Position numbers and translations under genes: made by a program. DNA of 11,677 nt from CBDCHC01 sp965217075 (GTDB taxonomy: Bacteria; Pseudomonadota; Gammaproteobacteria; PS1; Pseudothioglobaceae), in contig CBDCHC010000015.1 in assembly GCA_965217075.1 (NCBI GenBank), positions 1 to 11,677 on the forward strand, read 5' to 3'. Under the pieces are notes generated by a model. The model saw only the letters and a list, made by a program, of their open reading frames with translations. It was not told where the DNA came from and ran no database searches. Numbering within the stretch: position 1 is the first letter of the stretch; every line of letters starts with the position of its first letter. This document shows positions 1 through 6,548 of the stretch, in pieces.

Positions 1-1
1 T

Positions 2-103
2 TTAAAAGACCCAGATACAGCAATTACACAATGTACATCGCAGATGTTAACTATTAACGCTACTTTAGATGAGGTTAAATATTCTATTTTAGATAATATG
101 TAA
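2..103 (+). CDS. C-terminal end of an unrecognised protein (partial)
   Basis: An open frame enters from the left edge and ends at TAA 101-103, giving 33 residues that finish TLDEVKYSILDNM. Codon use (A/T third positions) matches the neighbouring genes, and the next 255 bases are much poorer in coding signal, so this is probably a real gene end. The pattern of a hydrophobic stretch, N-x-T, then an acidic amphipathic helix ending in IL resembles the tails of several P-loop small-molecule kinases and of the PEP synthase regulatory protein, but this is too short to name a family. The start lies outside the window. Confidence 0.5.
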   Translation, partial: LKDPDTAITQCTSQMLTINATLDEVKYSILDNM

Positions 104-184
104 CTTTAGTTTTGTTGTGTAAGTATTTTTAGAAATTTATAGTATAAAACATAAGAAAAAGCGTGATGTATATTAAAAAAATTT

Positions 185-234
185 GTTGATAATTTTAAGC
201 TAAAAAATATTAGACAAAAATCAACCATTTTTTT
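185..234 (+). terminator. Possible weak intrinsic terminator after the upstream partial gene
   Basis: GTTGAT (185-190) pairs with ATCAAC (220-225), and TTTT (193-196) pairs with AAAA (216-219) after a two-base bulge. The loop is 19 bases. A run of seven T (228-234) begins two bases after the stem. It lies about 80 bases after the stop of the partial gene. The stem is AT-rich and the loop long, so termination would be weak; in a genome this AT-rich such pairing can occur by chance. The left arm also contains TTGATA (186-191), a near -35 box, with TATTAG 16 bases later, so a promoter is an alternative reading. Confidence 0.3.
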
Positions 235-270
235 ATTTTCTAATTAAATATTTTTTAGTATTTATATTAA

Positions 271-276
271 TATAAT
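271..276 (+). promoter_or_regulatory. Candidate -10 box upstream of cysM
   Basis: A perfect TATAAT lies inside the spacer before cysM and would start transcription near 283, leaving a leader of roughly 76 bases. No convincing -35 box lies 16-18 bases upstream. It overlaps a 14-base palindrome (TTATATTAATATAA, 262-275). In DNA this AT-rich, TATAAT is common, so the call rests mainly on position: it is downstream of the possible terminator and upstream of the first gene of a plus-strand cluster. Confidence 0.25.
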
Positions 277-358
277 AACTATAAATTAGTAGCTATATAA
301 AATAGTTAATGATAATAAAATTAAAATTTAAAATAGCAAAATTATTAAAAGAAGAATT

Positions 359-1246
359 ATGCAATACAAAACTATAGAACAAACAATTGGCAATACTCCT
401 TTAGTTAAATTACAAAGGCTTAATCCTAATAAGAGTAATATAATTTTAGCAAAGTTAGAAGGCAATAATCCTGCTGGATCAGTTAAAGACCGTGCTGCTT
501 TTAATATGATAAATGAAGCACAAAATCGTGGTGAAATTAAAATAGGTGATACGCTGATTGAAGCTACAAGCGGTAATACTGGTATTGCTCTTGCTATGGT
601 TGCAGCTATTAAAGGTTATAAAATGATTTTAATTATGCCTGATAATCTTAGTCAAGAACGCCGTGATGCTATGGCAGCATATGGCGCTGAACTTATCTTA
701 GTAAGTGCTAAACAGGGTATGGAAGGCGCTAGAGACTTAGCACAACAAATGGAGAATGATGGTAAAGGCAGACAGCTTAATCAATTTGCTAATTTTGACA
801 ATTCTATGGCACATATTAAAACTACTGCTAAAGAGATTTATCAACAGACTAATAAAAGAATTACTCATTTAGTATCAGCTATGGGTACTACTGGTACTAT
901 TATGGGCTGTTCAACTTATTTAAAAAAGCAAAATAAAAATATTCAGATAATTGGCGTACAACCAATTAAAGGCTCTCAAATTGCAGGCATCCGTAAGTGG
1001 GATAAAAAATATTTACCTAAGATTTTTAGTTATAATAAAATTGATAAAATAATAGAAGTATCACAGATAGATGCCGAGAAAACTACAAGAATGTTAGCTA
1101 TAACAGAGGGAATTTTTGCTGGAGCATCATCTGGTGGCGCTATTAATTGTGCTATAAAGTTATCAAAAACTATAAATAACGCTATAATAGTAGTAATTAT
1201 CTGTGATCGTGGTGACAGATATCTTTCTACAGGTTTATTTAGTTAA
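359..1246 (+). CDS. cysM: Cysteine synthase B (O-acetylserine sulfhydrylase, CysM type)
   Basis: This PLP enzyme makes cysteine from O-acetylserine and sulfide; the CysM branch can also use thiosulfate. The 295 residues match the usual length (about 300). The N-terminal TIGNTPLVKLQRL is typical. The PLP lysine is K43 in SVKDR, the phosphate-binding loop is TSGNTG (70-75), and AGASSGG lies near the C-terminus. The C-terminal CDRGDRYLSTGLF (from C282) is the CysM signature, where CysK usually has a serine/glycine-rich version ending in ERYLST, so CysM is preferred. The ATG at 359 has a modest ribosome site, AAGAAG, a few bases upstream, the best in this window. It is the first gene of a tight cluster with leuD, ruvA and a ygjP-like gene. 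No key residue is missing. Confidence 0.93.
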   Translation: MQYKTIEQTIGNTPLVKLQRLNPNKSNIILAKLEGNNPAGSVKDRAAFNMINEAQNRGEIKIGDTLIEATSGNTGIALAMVAAIKGYKMILIMPDNLSQERRDAMAAYGAELILVSAKQGMEGARDLAQQMENDGKGRQLNQFANFDNSMAHIKTTAKEIYQQTNKRITHLVSAMGTTGTIMGCSTYLKKQNKNIQIIGVQPIKGSQIAGIRKWDKKYLPKIFSYNKIDKIIEVSQIDAEKTTRMLAITEGIFAGASSGGAINCAIKLSKTINNAIIVVIICDRGDRYLSTGLFS

Positions 1247-1251
1247 TTATT

Positions 1252-1866
1252 ATGCATAAAATCACTGTTATTAAATCAATACCAACACCCCTTAATAGAG
1301 CTAATATTGATACTGATATTATTATTCCTAAACAATTTTTAAAATCAATTAAACGCACTGGTTTTGGTATTAATTTGTTTGATAGTTGGCGTTATTTAGA
1401 TGATGGTTATATAGGTATAGATAATGCTAAGCGTAAAATTAATAAAGATTTTGTATTAAATAATCCAAAATATATAAATTCAAAAATACTATTAACTGGA
1501 GCAAATTTTGGTTGTGGTTCGTCTAGAGAGCATGCACCATGGGCATTATTTGATTATGGTTTTAGAGTTATTATTGCCACCAGTTTTGCTGATATTTTTT
1601 ATAATAATTGCTTTAAAAACGGTATACTACTAATTACACAAACAAGTATTATTATGAATGAATTATTTGCTAGCAATGAGCTTAGTATTAATTTATTAGA
1701 ACAAAGTATTAAAAGTCCTGATAAATGCTGGGATTTTAGTATAGATAAAGAGTTAAAATTAAGATTAATAAATGGTTTAGATGATATCGATCTAACCTTG
1801 CAATATAAAAATCAAATTAAAGTTTTTGAGAAAAAATATTTTAATAAATATAGCTATTTGCAATGA
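1252..1866 (+). CDS. leuD: 3-isopropylmalate dehydratase small subunit
   Basis: LeuD pairs with the [4Fe-4S] large subunit LeuC to isomerise 2-isopropylmalate to 3-isopropylmalate in leucine synthesis (cytoplasm). The 204 residues fit the family (about 200). Visible signatures are PLNRANIDTDIIIPKQFLK near residues 12-30, the swivelling-domain motif GANFGCGSSREHAPWAL, and FADIFYNNCFKNG, all typical of LeuD. The ATG is five bases after the cysM stop, with no Shine-Dalgarno motif in between, so translation probably depends on the upstream ribosome. The stop TGA overlaps the ruvA start (ATGA). No leuC is in the window, so the large subunit must be encoded elsewhere; leuC and leuD are adjacent in many bacteria. 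Confidence 0.95.
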   Translation: MHKITVIKSIPTPLNRANIDTDIIIPKQFLKSIKRTGFGINLFDSWRYLDDGYIGIDNAKRKINKDFVLNNPKYINSKILLTGANFGCGSSREHAPWALFDYGFRVIIATSFADIFYNNCFKNGILLITQTSIIMNELFASNELSINLLEQSIKSPDKCWDFSIDKELKLRLINGLDDIDLTLQYKNQIKVFEKKYFNKYSYLQ

Positions 1867-2423
1867 TAGCAAGATTAAGTGGTAATATTATTGCTAAAAC
1901 CCCTCCAGAAATTATTTTATTAGTAGGAGATATTGCTTATGAAATACTTTGTCCATTATCATCATTTAATTTTTTTGATAATAATAAAATAACACTACAT
2001 ACGCATTTAAGCATTAGAGAAGATGCGCATACTTTATTTGGTTTTATAACTATTAATGAAAAAAAAATGTTTAGAAGCTTAATTAAAGTGAATGGAGTTG
2101 GACCTAAAGTAGCATTAGCCATATTATCTTATTTTAGTATAGATAATTTAAGTAACTGCATTAATAATAATGATGATATTGCTTTAGCTAAAACTCCTGG
2201 TATTGGTAAAAAAACTGCACAAAAAATAATAATTGAATTAAGAAATAAAATAACACAATTTGACAGTAATATTAAATCAGCTAATACTGCTAATATAATA
2301 AATGCTAAATCTGCTTTATTTAGTCTGGGATTTAAAGATAAAGAGGTAGATAAGATGTTATATGGTATAAGCATAGAACTCACTGCTTCAGAAATAATTC
2401 ACAAGGCCCTTAAAAACAAATAA
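1863..2423 (+). CDS. ruvA: Holliday junction branch migration protein RuvA
   Basis: RuvA binds four-way DNA junctions as a tetramer and loads the RuvB motor for branch migration in recombinational repair. The 186 residues are slightly short of the usual 190-205. The N-terminal OB-fold domain (about 1-65) begins MIARLSGNI and includes HTHLSIREDAHTLFGF. Two helix-hairpin-helix motifs follow, VNGVGPKVALAIL and TPGIGKKTAQKIIIEL. The C-terminal region, about 140-186, is the small RuvB-binding domain, ending with an A-L-x-x-LG-F pattern and helices. The start overlaps the leuD stop by four bases (ATGA), which suggests translational coupling. A nine-A run (2059-2067) lies inside the gene. No ruvB or ruvC is adjacent, which is unusual because ruvA is often next to one of them. 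Confidence 0.95.
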   Translation: MIARLSGNIIAKTPPEIILLVGDIAYEILCPLSSFNFFDNNKITLHTHLSIREDAHTLFGFITINEKKMFRSLIKVNGVGPKVALAILSYFSIDNLSNCINNNDDIALAKTPGIGKKTAQKIIIELRNKITQFDSNIKSANTANIINAKSALFSLGFKDKEVDKMLYGISIELTASEIIHKALKNK

Positions 2424-2427
2424 TTTA

Positions 2428-3063
2428 GTGTTTAATTATAAAATAATCAGAACTAAACGCAGAACTATTAGCTTGCAAATTATTACTAATAAACTTATAG
2501 TTCGTTCGCCTAAATTTACTCCAATACATATTATAGAGAGTTTTATTTATAAAAAATCATCTTGGATAAATAAGCACTTAACAAATACTAGTATTATTAA
2601 AAAATATAAAAATGGTGAAAAATTTCTATACTTAGGTCTGGAATATCCGTTAACTAAAACTAATGATAAGTTATTTTTTAATGGTATAAACTTTATTGGC
2701 AATGGTTCTTTTGAGGATTTTTTATTTTTATATAAATCTCATTTTATGAATTTAGCTACTAGTAGAATAAATTTTTTTTCTAAGAAATATAATTTGCCTT
2801 ATAACAAGCTATCTATTAGAGCACAAAAAACAAGATGGGGTTCTTGTAGCGCAACTAATAATATTAGTTTAAATTATTTATTAATGATGGCACCAGTTGC
2901 AGTAATAGATAATGTAATTGTGCATGAATTATGTCATACAGTGCATAAAAATCATGCTAAGGAGTTTTGGCAATTAGTATTAAAAATTTTGCCAGATTAC
3001 AAAATACATCATAAGTGGTTGAAAAAAAATAGCACTAAATTATATTGTTTATTTAATTACTAA
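2428..3063 (+). CDS. YgjP-like (DUF45) putative zinc metallopeptidase
   Basis: This 211-residue protein has the YgjP/DUF45 layout: a basic N-terminal beta region (IIRTKRRTISLQI), then TRWGSCSATNNISLNY (about 135-150), then the zinc site HELCH (H166, E167, H170) with a third likely ligand at H176 in KNHAKEFW. The family is predicted to be cytoplasmic metal-dependent peptidases related to WLM/SprT-like domains; the substrate is not known. The start is GTG four bases after the ruvA stop; the next in-frame ATG is near residue 107 and would remove the conserved N-terminus, so GTG is preferred. No Shine-Dalgarno motif is seen. It is the last gene of the cluster and overlaps the convergent ftsY 3' end by 11 bases. 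Confidence 0.85.
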   Translation: MFNYKIIRTKRRTISLQIITNKLIVRSPKFTPIHIIESFIYKKSSWINKHLTNTSIIKKYKNGEKFLYLGLEYPLTKTNDKLFFNGINFIGNGSFEDFLFLYKSHFMNLATSRINFFSKKYNLPYNKLSIRAQKTRWGSCSATNNISLNYLLMMAPVAVIDNVIVHELCHTVHKNHAKEFWQLVLKILPDYKIHHKWLKKNSTKLYCLFNY

Positions 3064-3961
3064 AAATACTAGAGCTAAATTTTGTCACATTAAACACCTC
3101 TAGGTCGTTAATTTTTTCACCAATACCTATGTACCTAATTGGTATTTTTAATTTATCACTAATAGTAAAAATCATACCACCTTTAGAACTGCCATCTAAT
3201 TTAGTTATAGTTATACCGTCAATACCAATTTGCTCATTAAAAGCAACTGCTTGATTTAAAGCATTTTGTCCTGTAGTACCATCAATAACTAACATAGTCT
3301 CGTGTGGTGCATTGGAGTTATTTTTTGCTAATACTTTTTTTACTTTTTGTAATTCTAACATAAGGTTAGCTTGAGTATGTAGTCTACCAGCTGTATCAGC
3401 AATTAATACATCAATTTTTTTAGCAACAGCACTATTATATGCATCAAATATAACTGCTGCGCTATCACTACCTGTTTCTTTGGCTGTTACTAAAATATTA
3501 TGTTTTTCTCCCCATGTTTTAATTTGTTTTATTGCTGCTGCTCTAAATGTATCACCTGCCGCAATCATAATTGTTTTGCCTTGATTTTGTAAAAATTTGG
3601 CAATTTTTGCTATAGTAGTAGTTTTGCCAACACCATTTACTCCTACTACTAAAATAACAAATGTTTTTTCATTATTTACAGATAATTCATTATTTGTTAT
3701 AAGTAATGCCATTAATTCTGTTTTAACTAAGTCATATAAACCACTAACCTCATTTAATTCTTTATATTTTGCTTTTTTTTTGATACTAGTTAATACTTTT
3801 TCAATTGTAGTCATACTCATATCACTACTTATAAGTAGTGATTTTAGTTGTATTTCTAAATCAGCATCTATAGTTTTTTTACCAATTAAAATTTTAAGTA
3901 AATTAGTATTTAATTTATTATTTGTAGCTATTATTTTATTTTTTTTAAATATATTAAACAT
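3053..3961 (-). CDS. ftsY: Signal recognition particle receptor FtsY
   Basis: FtsY is the membrane-associated SRP receptor GTPase that receives ribosome-SRP complexes for co-translational membrane insertion. From the ATG at 3961 it has 302 residues: an N domain (about 1-95) and a G domain with the P-loop GVNGVGKTT (107-115), DTFRAAA (137-143), DTAGR (189-193), TKLD (253-256) and GIGE (279-282). It lacks the long acidic A domain of E. coli FtsY (497 residues), as many compact homologues do; the start FNIFKK is the short amphipathic lead-in usual for the NG core. The reading frame stays open upstream of this ATG, but that stretch is antisense to the M16 gene and has no FtsY features. A nine-A run encodes three lysines near residue 61. 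TATAAT sits six bases before the ATG. Confidence 0.95.
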   Translation of the reverse strand: MFNIFKKNKIIATNNKLNTNLLKILIGKKTIDADLEIQLKSLLISSDMSMTTIEKVLTSIKKKAKYKELNEVSGLYDLVKTELMALLITNNELSVNNEKTFVILVVGVNGVGKTTTIAKIAKFLQNQGKTIMIAAGDTFRAAAIKQIKTWGEKHNILVTAKETGSDSAAVIFDAYNSAVAKKIDVLIADTAGRLHTQANLMLELQKVKKVLAKNNSNAPHETMLVIDGTTGQNALNQAVAFNEQIGIDGITITKLDGSSKGGMIFTISDKLKIPIRYIGIGEKINDLEVFNVTKFSSSIFSN

Positions 3962-3977
3962 AGTAAAATTATACTTT
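3962..3977. promoter_or_regulatory. 16-base divergent start region between ftsY and the M16 pair
   Basis: Only 16 bases separate the two opposing ATG codons. On the minus strand TATAAT (3973-3968) ends six bases before the ftsY ATG, so transcription from it would begin at about the start codon itself. On the plus strand TATACT (3970-3975) overlaps it and ends two bases before the M16 ATG, which is too close to serve that ATG; a promoter for the M16 gene would have to lie within ftsY. No Shine-Dalgarno motif precedes either start. No good -35 box was found. Confidence 0.3.
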
Positions 3978-5264
3978 ATGAATAAATTAATTTTACTACT
4001 ATTATTATTACCTGCAAGTGTTTTTGCTAGTATTAGCAGCAAAATATTAGATAATGGTTTAAAGGTTATAGTAAAAAGTGATAATAGATCGCCAATATTT
4101 ATTAGTGAAATTTGGTATAAAGTAGGTAGTGCCGATGAACCAACAGGGTTGTCTGGTATGTCGCATTTATTAGAACATATGATGTTTAAAGGTACCAACA
4201 TAATTAAAGATAATGAGTTTTCTAAAATTATTGCTAAAAATGGTGGCCAAGACAACGCTTTTACTTCGTATGATTACACAGCATATTATCAAAAAATGCA
4301 TAAAAGTAAATTAGCATTAGCGCTTCAGATGGAGGCAGATAGAATGAAAAATTTACAATTAAATAATAATAATTTTATTAAAGAAAATTTAGTTGTGCAA
4401 GAAGAAAGAAGACTTAGAGTTGAAGACAATCCAAAAGCTAAAACTTGGGAAAAGTTACATGAAATAATATTTATTGATGCATATAAAACACCAGTTGGTG
4501 GTTACATGAAAGATTTAAAAAATATGCATTTAACTGATTTAAGTACATGGTACAATAAATATTACGCTCCTAATAATGCAACTTTAGTGGTAGTTGGAGA
4601 TGTTGCTGCTGATGAGGTTTTTGCTTTAGCAGCAAAATATTTTGGTAATTTTGAGTCTATTAATTTAAAGAAAAATAAATTAAAGCAAGGTGTTATTAAA
4701 GATCAACATTTAGAACTAAAATTAGTAGCGAAATTACCATTTGCAATTCTTGCTTTTGGCGTTCCTAGTTTAAATAATATTGCGGATGATAATAAAGATA
4801 TTTATGCTTTGTATGTTTTTGCTTATTTACTTGATGAGATGATAGCTAAAAACCTTGTTAGAAAGGATAAAATATTAGCTAGTATTAATGTATCTTATGA
4901 TATTTATGCTAAATATAATACTATTTTCAGTATAAGTTTTACTCCATTTACTGGCATCAGCTTTGTTGAAGCTAAAAATGCTATTTTAAAACAAATAAAA
5001 TTTATAACAACTAAGAAAAATAATTTTACTCAAGTGATAAAAAATATTAATACACAAATTAGTAGTAATTTTATTTATGCTCAAGATAGCATTGATACCA
5101 CTGCTTATTATTTAGGTAAGCTCGCAACAGTTGGTATTGATATTAAAGTACTAGATGAATATCCAAAAAATATTTCTACAATTAATATAAACGATGTTGT
5201 AATGGTGGCAAAAAAGTATTTTAATGATTATAGCTCCATTAACATGATACCTGTAGAAAAATGA
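3978..5264 (+). CDS. Secreted M16 family zinc peptidase, catalytic subunit
   Basis: This is an M16 (pitrilysin/processing-peptidase type) protein of 428 residues. An N-terminal signal peptide, MNKLILLLLLLPASVFA with likely cleavage after A17, points to the periplasm. The inverted zinc site is HLLEH (H63, E66, H67), with the distal glutamate at E142 or E143 in VVQEERR. GYMKDLKNM and a second M16 domain follow. The frame stays open nearly 400 bases upstream, but that part is antisense to ftsY; the ATG at 3978 is chosen because the signal peptide starts there. The next gene is a partner without the zinc site, joined by an ATGA overlap, which suggests a heterodimer made in equal amounts. The same divergent ftsY/M16 order is known in other proteobacteria. 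The substrate is unknown. Confidence 0.9.
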   Translation: MNKLILLLLLLPASVFASISSKILDNGLKVIVKSDNRSPIFISEIWYKVGSADEPTGLSGMSHLLEHMMFKGTNIIKDNEFSKIIAKNGGQDNAFTSYDYTAYYQKMHKSKLALALQMEADRMKNLQLNNNNFIKENLVVQEERRLRVEDNPKAKTWEKLHEIIFIDAYKTPVGGYMKDLKNMHLTDLSTWYNKYYAPNNATLVVVGDVAADEVFALAAKYFGNFESINLKKNKLKQGVIKDQHLELKLVAKLPFAILAFGVPSLNNIADDNKDIYALYVFAYLLDEMIAKNLVRKDKILASINVSYDIYAKYNTIFSISFTPFTGISFVEAKNAILKQIKFITTKKNNFTQVIKNINTQISSNFIYAQDSIDTTAYYLGKLATVGIDIKVLDEYPKNISTININDVVMVAKKYFNDYSSINMIPVEK

Positions 5265-6547
5265 TTATTATAAGGTTTATTTTATTATTATTTATCAGTC
5301 TGAGTATTAATGCTTTTGAAATAAATAGATGGCATACTCCGAAAGGAGCAGAGGTTTTATTTACACAAATAACAGATTTACCAATAGTTAATATAGATGT
5401 TATTTTTGCTGCAGGTAGTGCTTATGATAAAAATAAATTTGGTTTAGCAAGTATTGTTAATGATTTATTTACAACTAATACTAAGCATCATAATAAAGAA
5501 CAAATAATAACTAAATTTAAATCGTTGGGCGCTATTTTTGATGTATCTCTGCACACTGATATGAGCATTTTATCTTTAAAAACTCTATCTACTAAAGATA
5601 AATTATTACCAGCTATTAAGATATTTAGCGAGGTTATAGCAGATGTAGAGTTTTTATCTGATGAACTAAAGTATGTTAAACAACAACATTTAATAAATAT
5701 AGCAGATAACAAACAAAGCCCTGGCAGTATTGTTAATAGTATTTTTTATCAAGAAATTTTTAAAGATCATCCTTACGGTCATGATATTATTGGTACGGCA
5801 GACAGTATAAGTAGTATCAATATAAATGATGTAAGAGGATTCTATAATAAATATTATACAGCTAAAAATATGCATATAACTATTGTTGGTAATATTAGCG
5901 AGCAAACAGCAAAACAAATAGCCAGAACAATTAGTGCTAAATTTAATAGCGGTAATAAAGCAACTCTTATTGGAAATACTAAAAAATTGATGGCTAATAA
6001 AAATATTAAACAACAATTTTATAGTTCACAAAATCATATTATGATTGGACAAGCAGTAAATATTAATCGCAAACATAATGATTATTATGCTTTTTATTTA
6101 GCTAATCATATTTTAGGTGGTTCTGCGCTACATTCTTTGTTGGGAGATAGTATTAGGGAAAAAGAAGGGTTAGCTTATAGTGTTTATAGTTTTTTTACTA
6201 AAACAACCGCTGGTGGTTATTTTGCTATTAAATTACAAACAAAAAATAATAATAGTGATAAGGCAGTATCAATAGCATTAAAGACACTTAAAGATTTTAA
6301 TAAAAAGATTAATAATACAATTTTACAAGATGCTAAAAATAATATAAAAGGTATATTCGCTCTAAGCACAGCAACAAATGCTAATATTATAAATTATTTA
6401 TCTATCATTGCTTTTTATAATTTACCTCTTAATTATATTAATAAATTTAGCGATAATATTGATAAATTAACTGTTGAAGATGTAATAAATATTTTTAATA
6501 AAACTATAGTTACAGATAAATTATTAACTGTAATAGTAGGTAGGTAA
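5261..6547 (+). CDS. Secreted M16 family peptidase-like protein, non-catalytic partner
   Basis: This 428-residue protein has the same length as its upstream neighbour and begins with a signal peptide (MIIIRFILLLFISLSINA, likely cleaved after A18). At the position of the HxxEH motif it has GLASIVNDLFT, so the zinc ligands are missing. It keeps the C-terminal substrate-binding pair R299 and Y306 in SIREKEGLAYSVYS. This division (one subunit with zinc ligands, one with the R/Y motif) is known from heterodimeric M16B peptidases and mitochondrial processing peptidase. The ATG overlaps the upstream TGA (ATGA), indicating coupling. The gene ends one base before the stop codon of the convergent oxidoreductase, leaving no room for a terminator. 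Confidence 0.9.
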   Translation: MIIIRFILLLFISLSINAFEINRWHTPKGAEVLFTQITDLPIVNIDVIFAAGSAYDKNKFGLASIVNDLFTTNTKHHNKEQIITKFKSLGAIFDVSLHTDMSILSLKTLSTKDKLLPAIKIFSEVIADVEFLSDELKYVKQQHLINIADNKQSPGSIVNSIFYQEIFKDHPYGHDIIGTADSISSININDVRGFYNKYYTAKNMHITIVGNISEQTAKQIARTISAKFNSGNKATLIGNTKKLMANKNIKQQFYSSQNHIMIGQAVNINRKHNDYYAFYLANHILGGSALHSLLGDSIREKEGLAYSVYSFFTKTTAGGYFAIKLQTKNNNSDKAVSIALKTLKDFNKKINNTILQDAKNNIKGIFALSTATNANIINYLSIIAFYNLPLNYINKFSDNIDKLTVEDVINIFNKTIVTDKLLTVIVGR

Positions 6548-6548
6548 G

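Noticed and set aside
104..358. Small RNA, riboswitch or tRNA in the 255-base spacer
   Set aside because: No cloverleaf, conserved aptamer or GC-rich stem is seen. The sequence is mostly low-complexity A/T with one weak stem.
1937..2383. Two minus-strand open frames opposite ruvA
   Set aside because: They are shadows of the RuvA OB-fold and helix-hairpin-helix coding sequence; their hydrophobic character arises from the complement of AT-rich codons.
3597..3977. Long N-terminal extension of the first M16 gene (127 more residues)
   Set aside because: It is antisense to the conserved ftsY G and N domains, and a clean signal peptide begins at the ATG at 3978.
3962..4255. N-terminal extension of ftsY (98 more residues)
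   Set aside because: It is antisense to the M16 zinc-site region and shows no FtsY A-domain character (not acidic). The ATG at 3961 starts the usual NG lead-in.
5488..6016. Two minus-strand open frames (74 and 108 residues) inside the second M16 gene
   Set aside because: They are complements of a well supported M16 coding sequence, with no ribosome site or recognisable domain.
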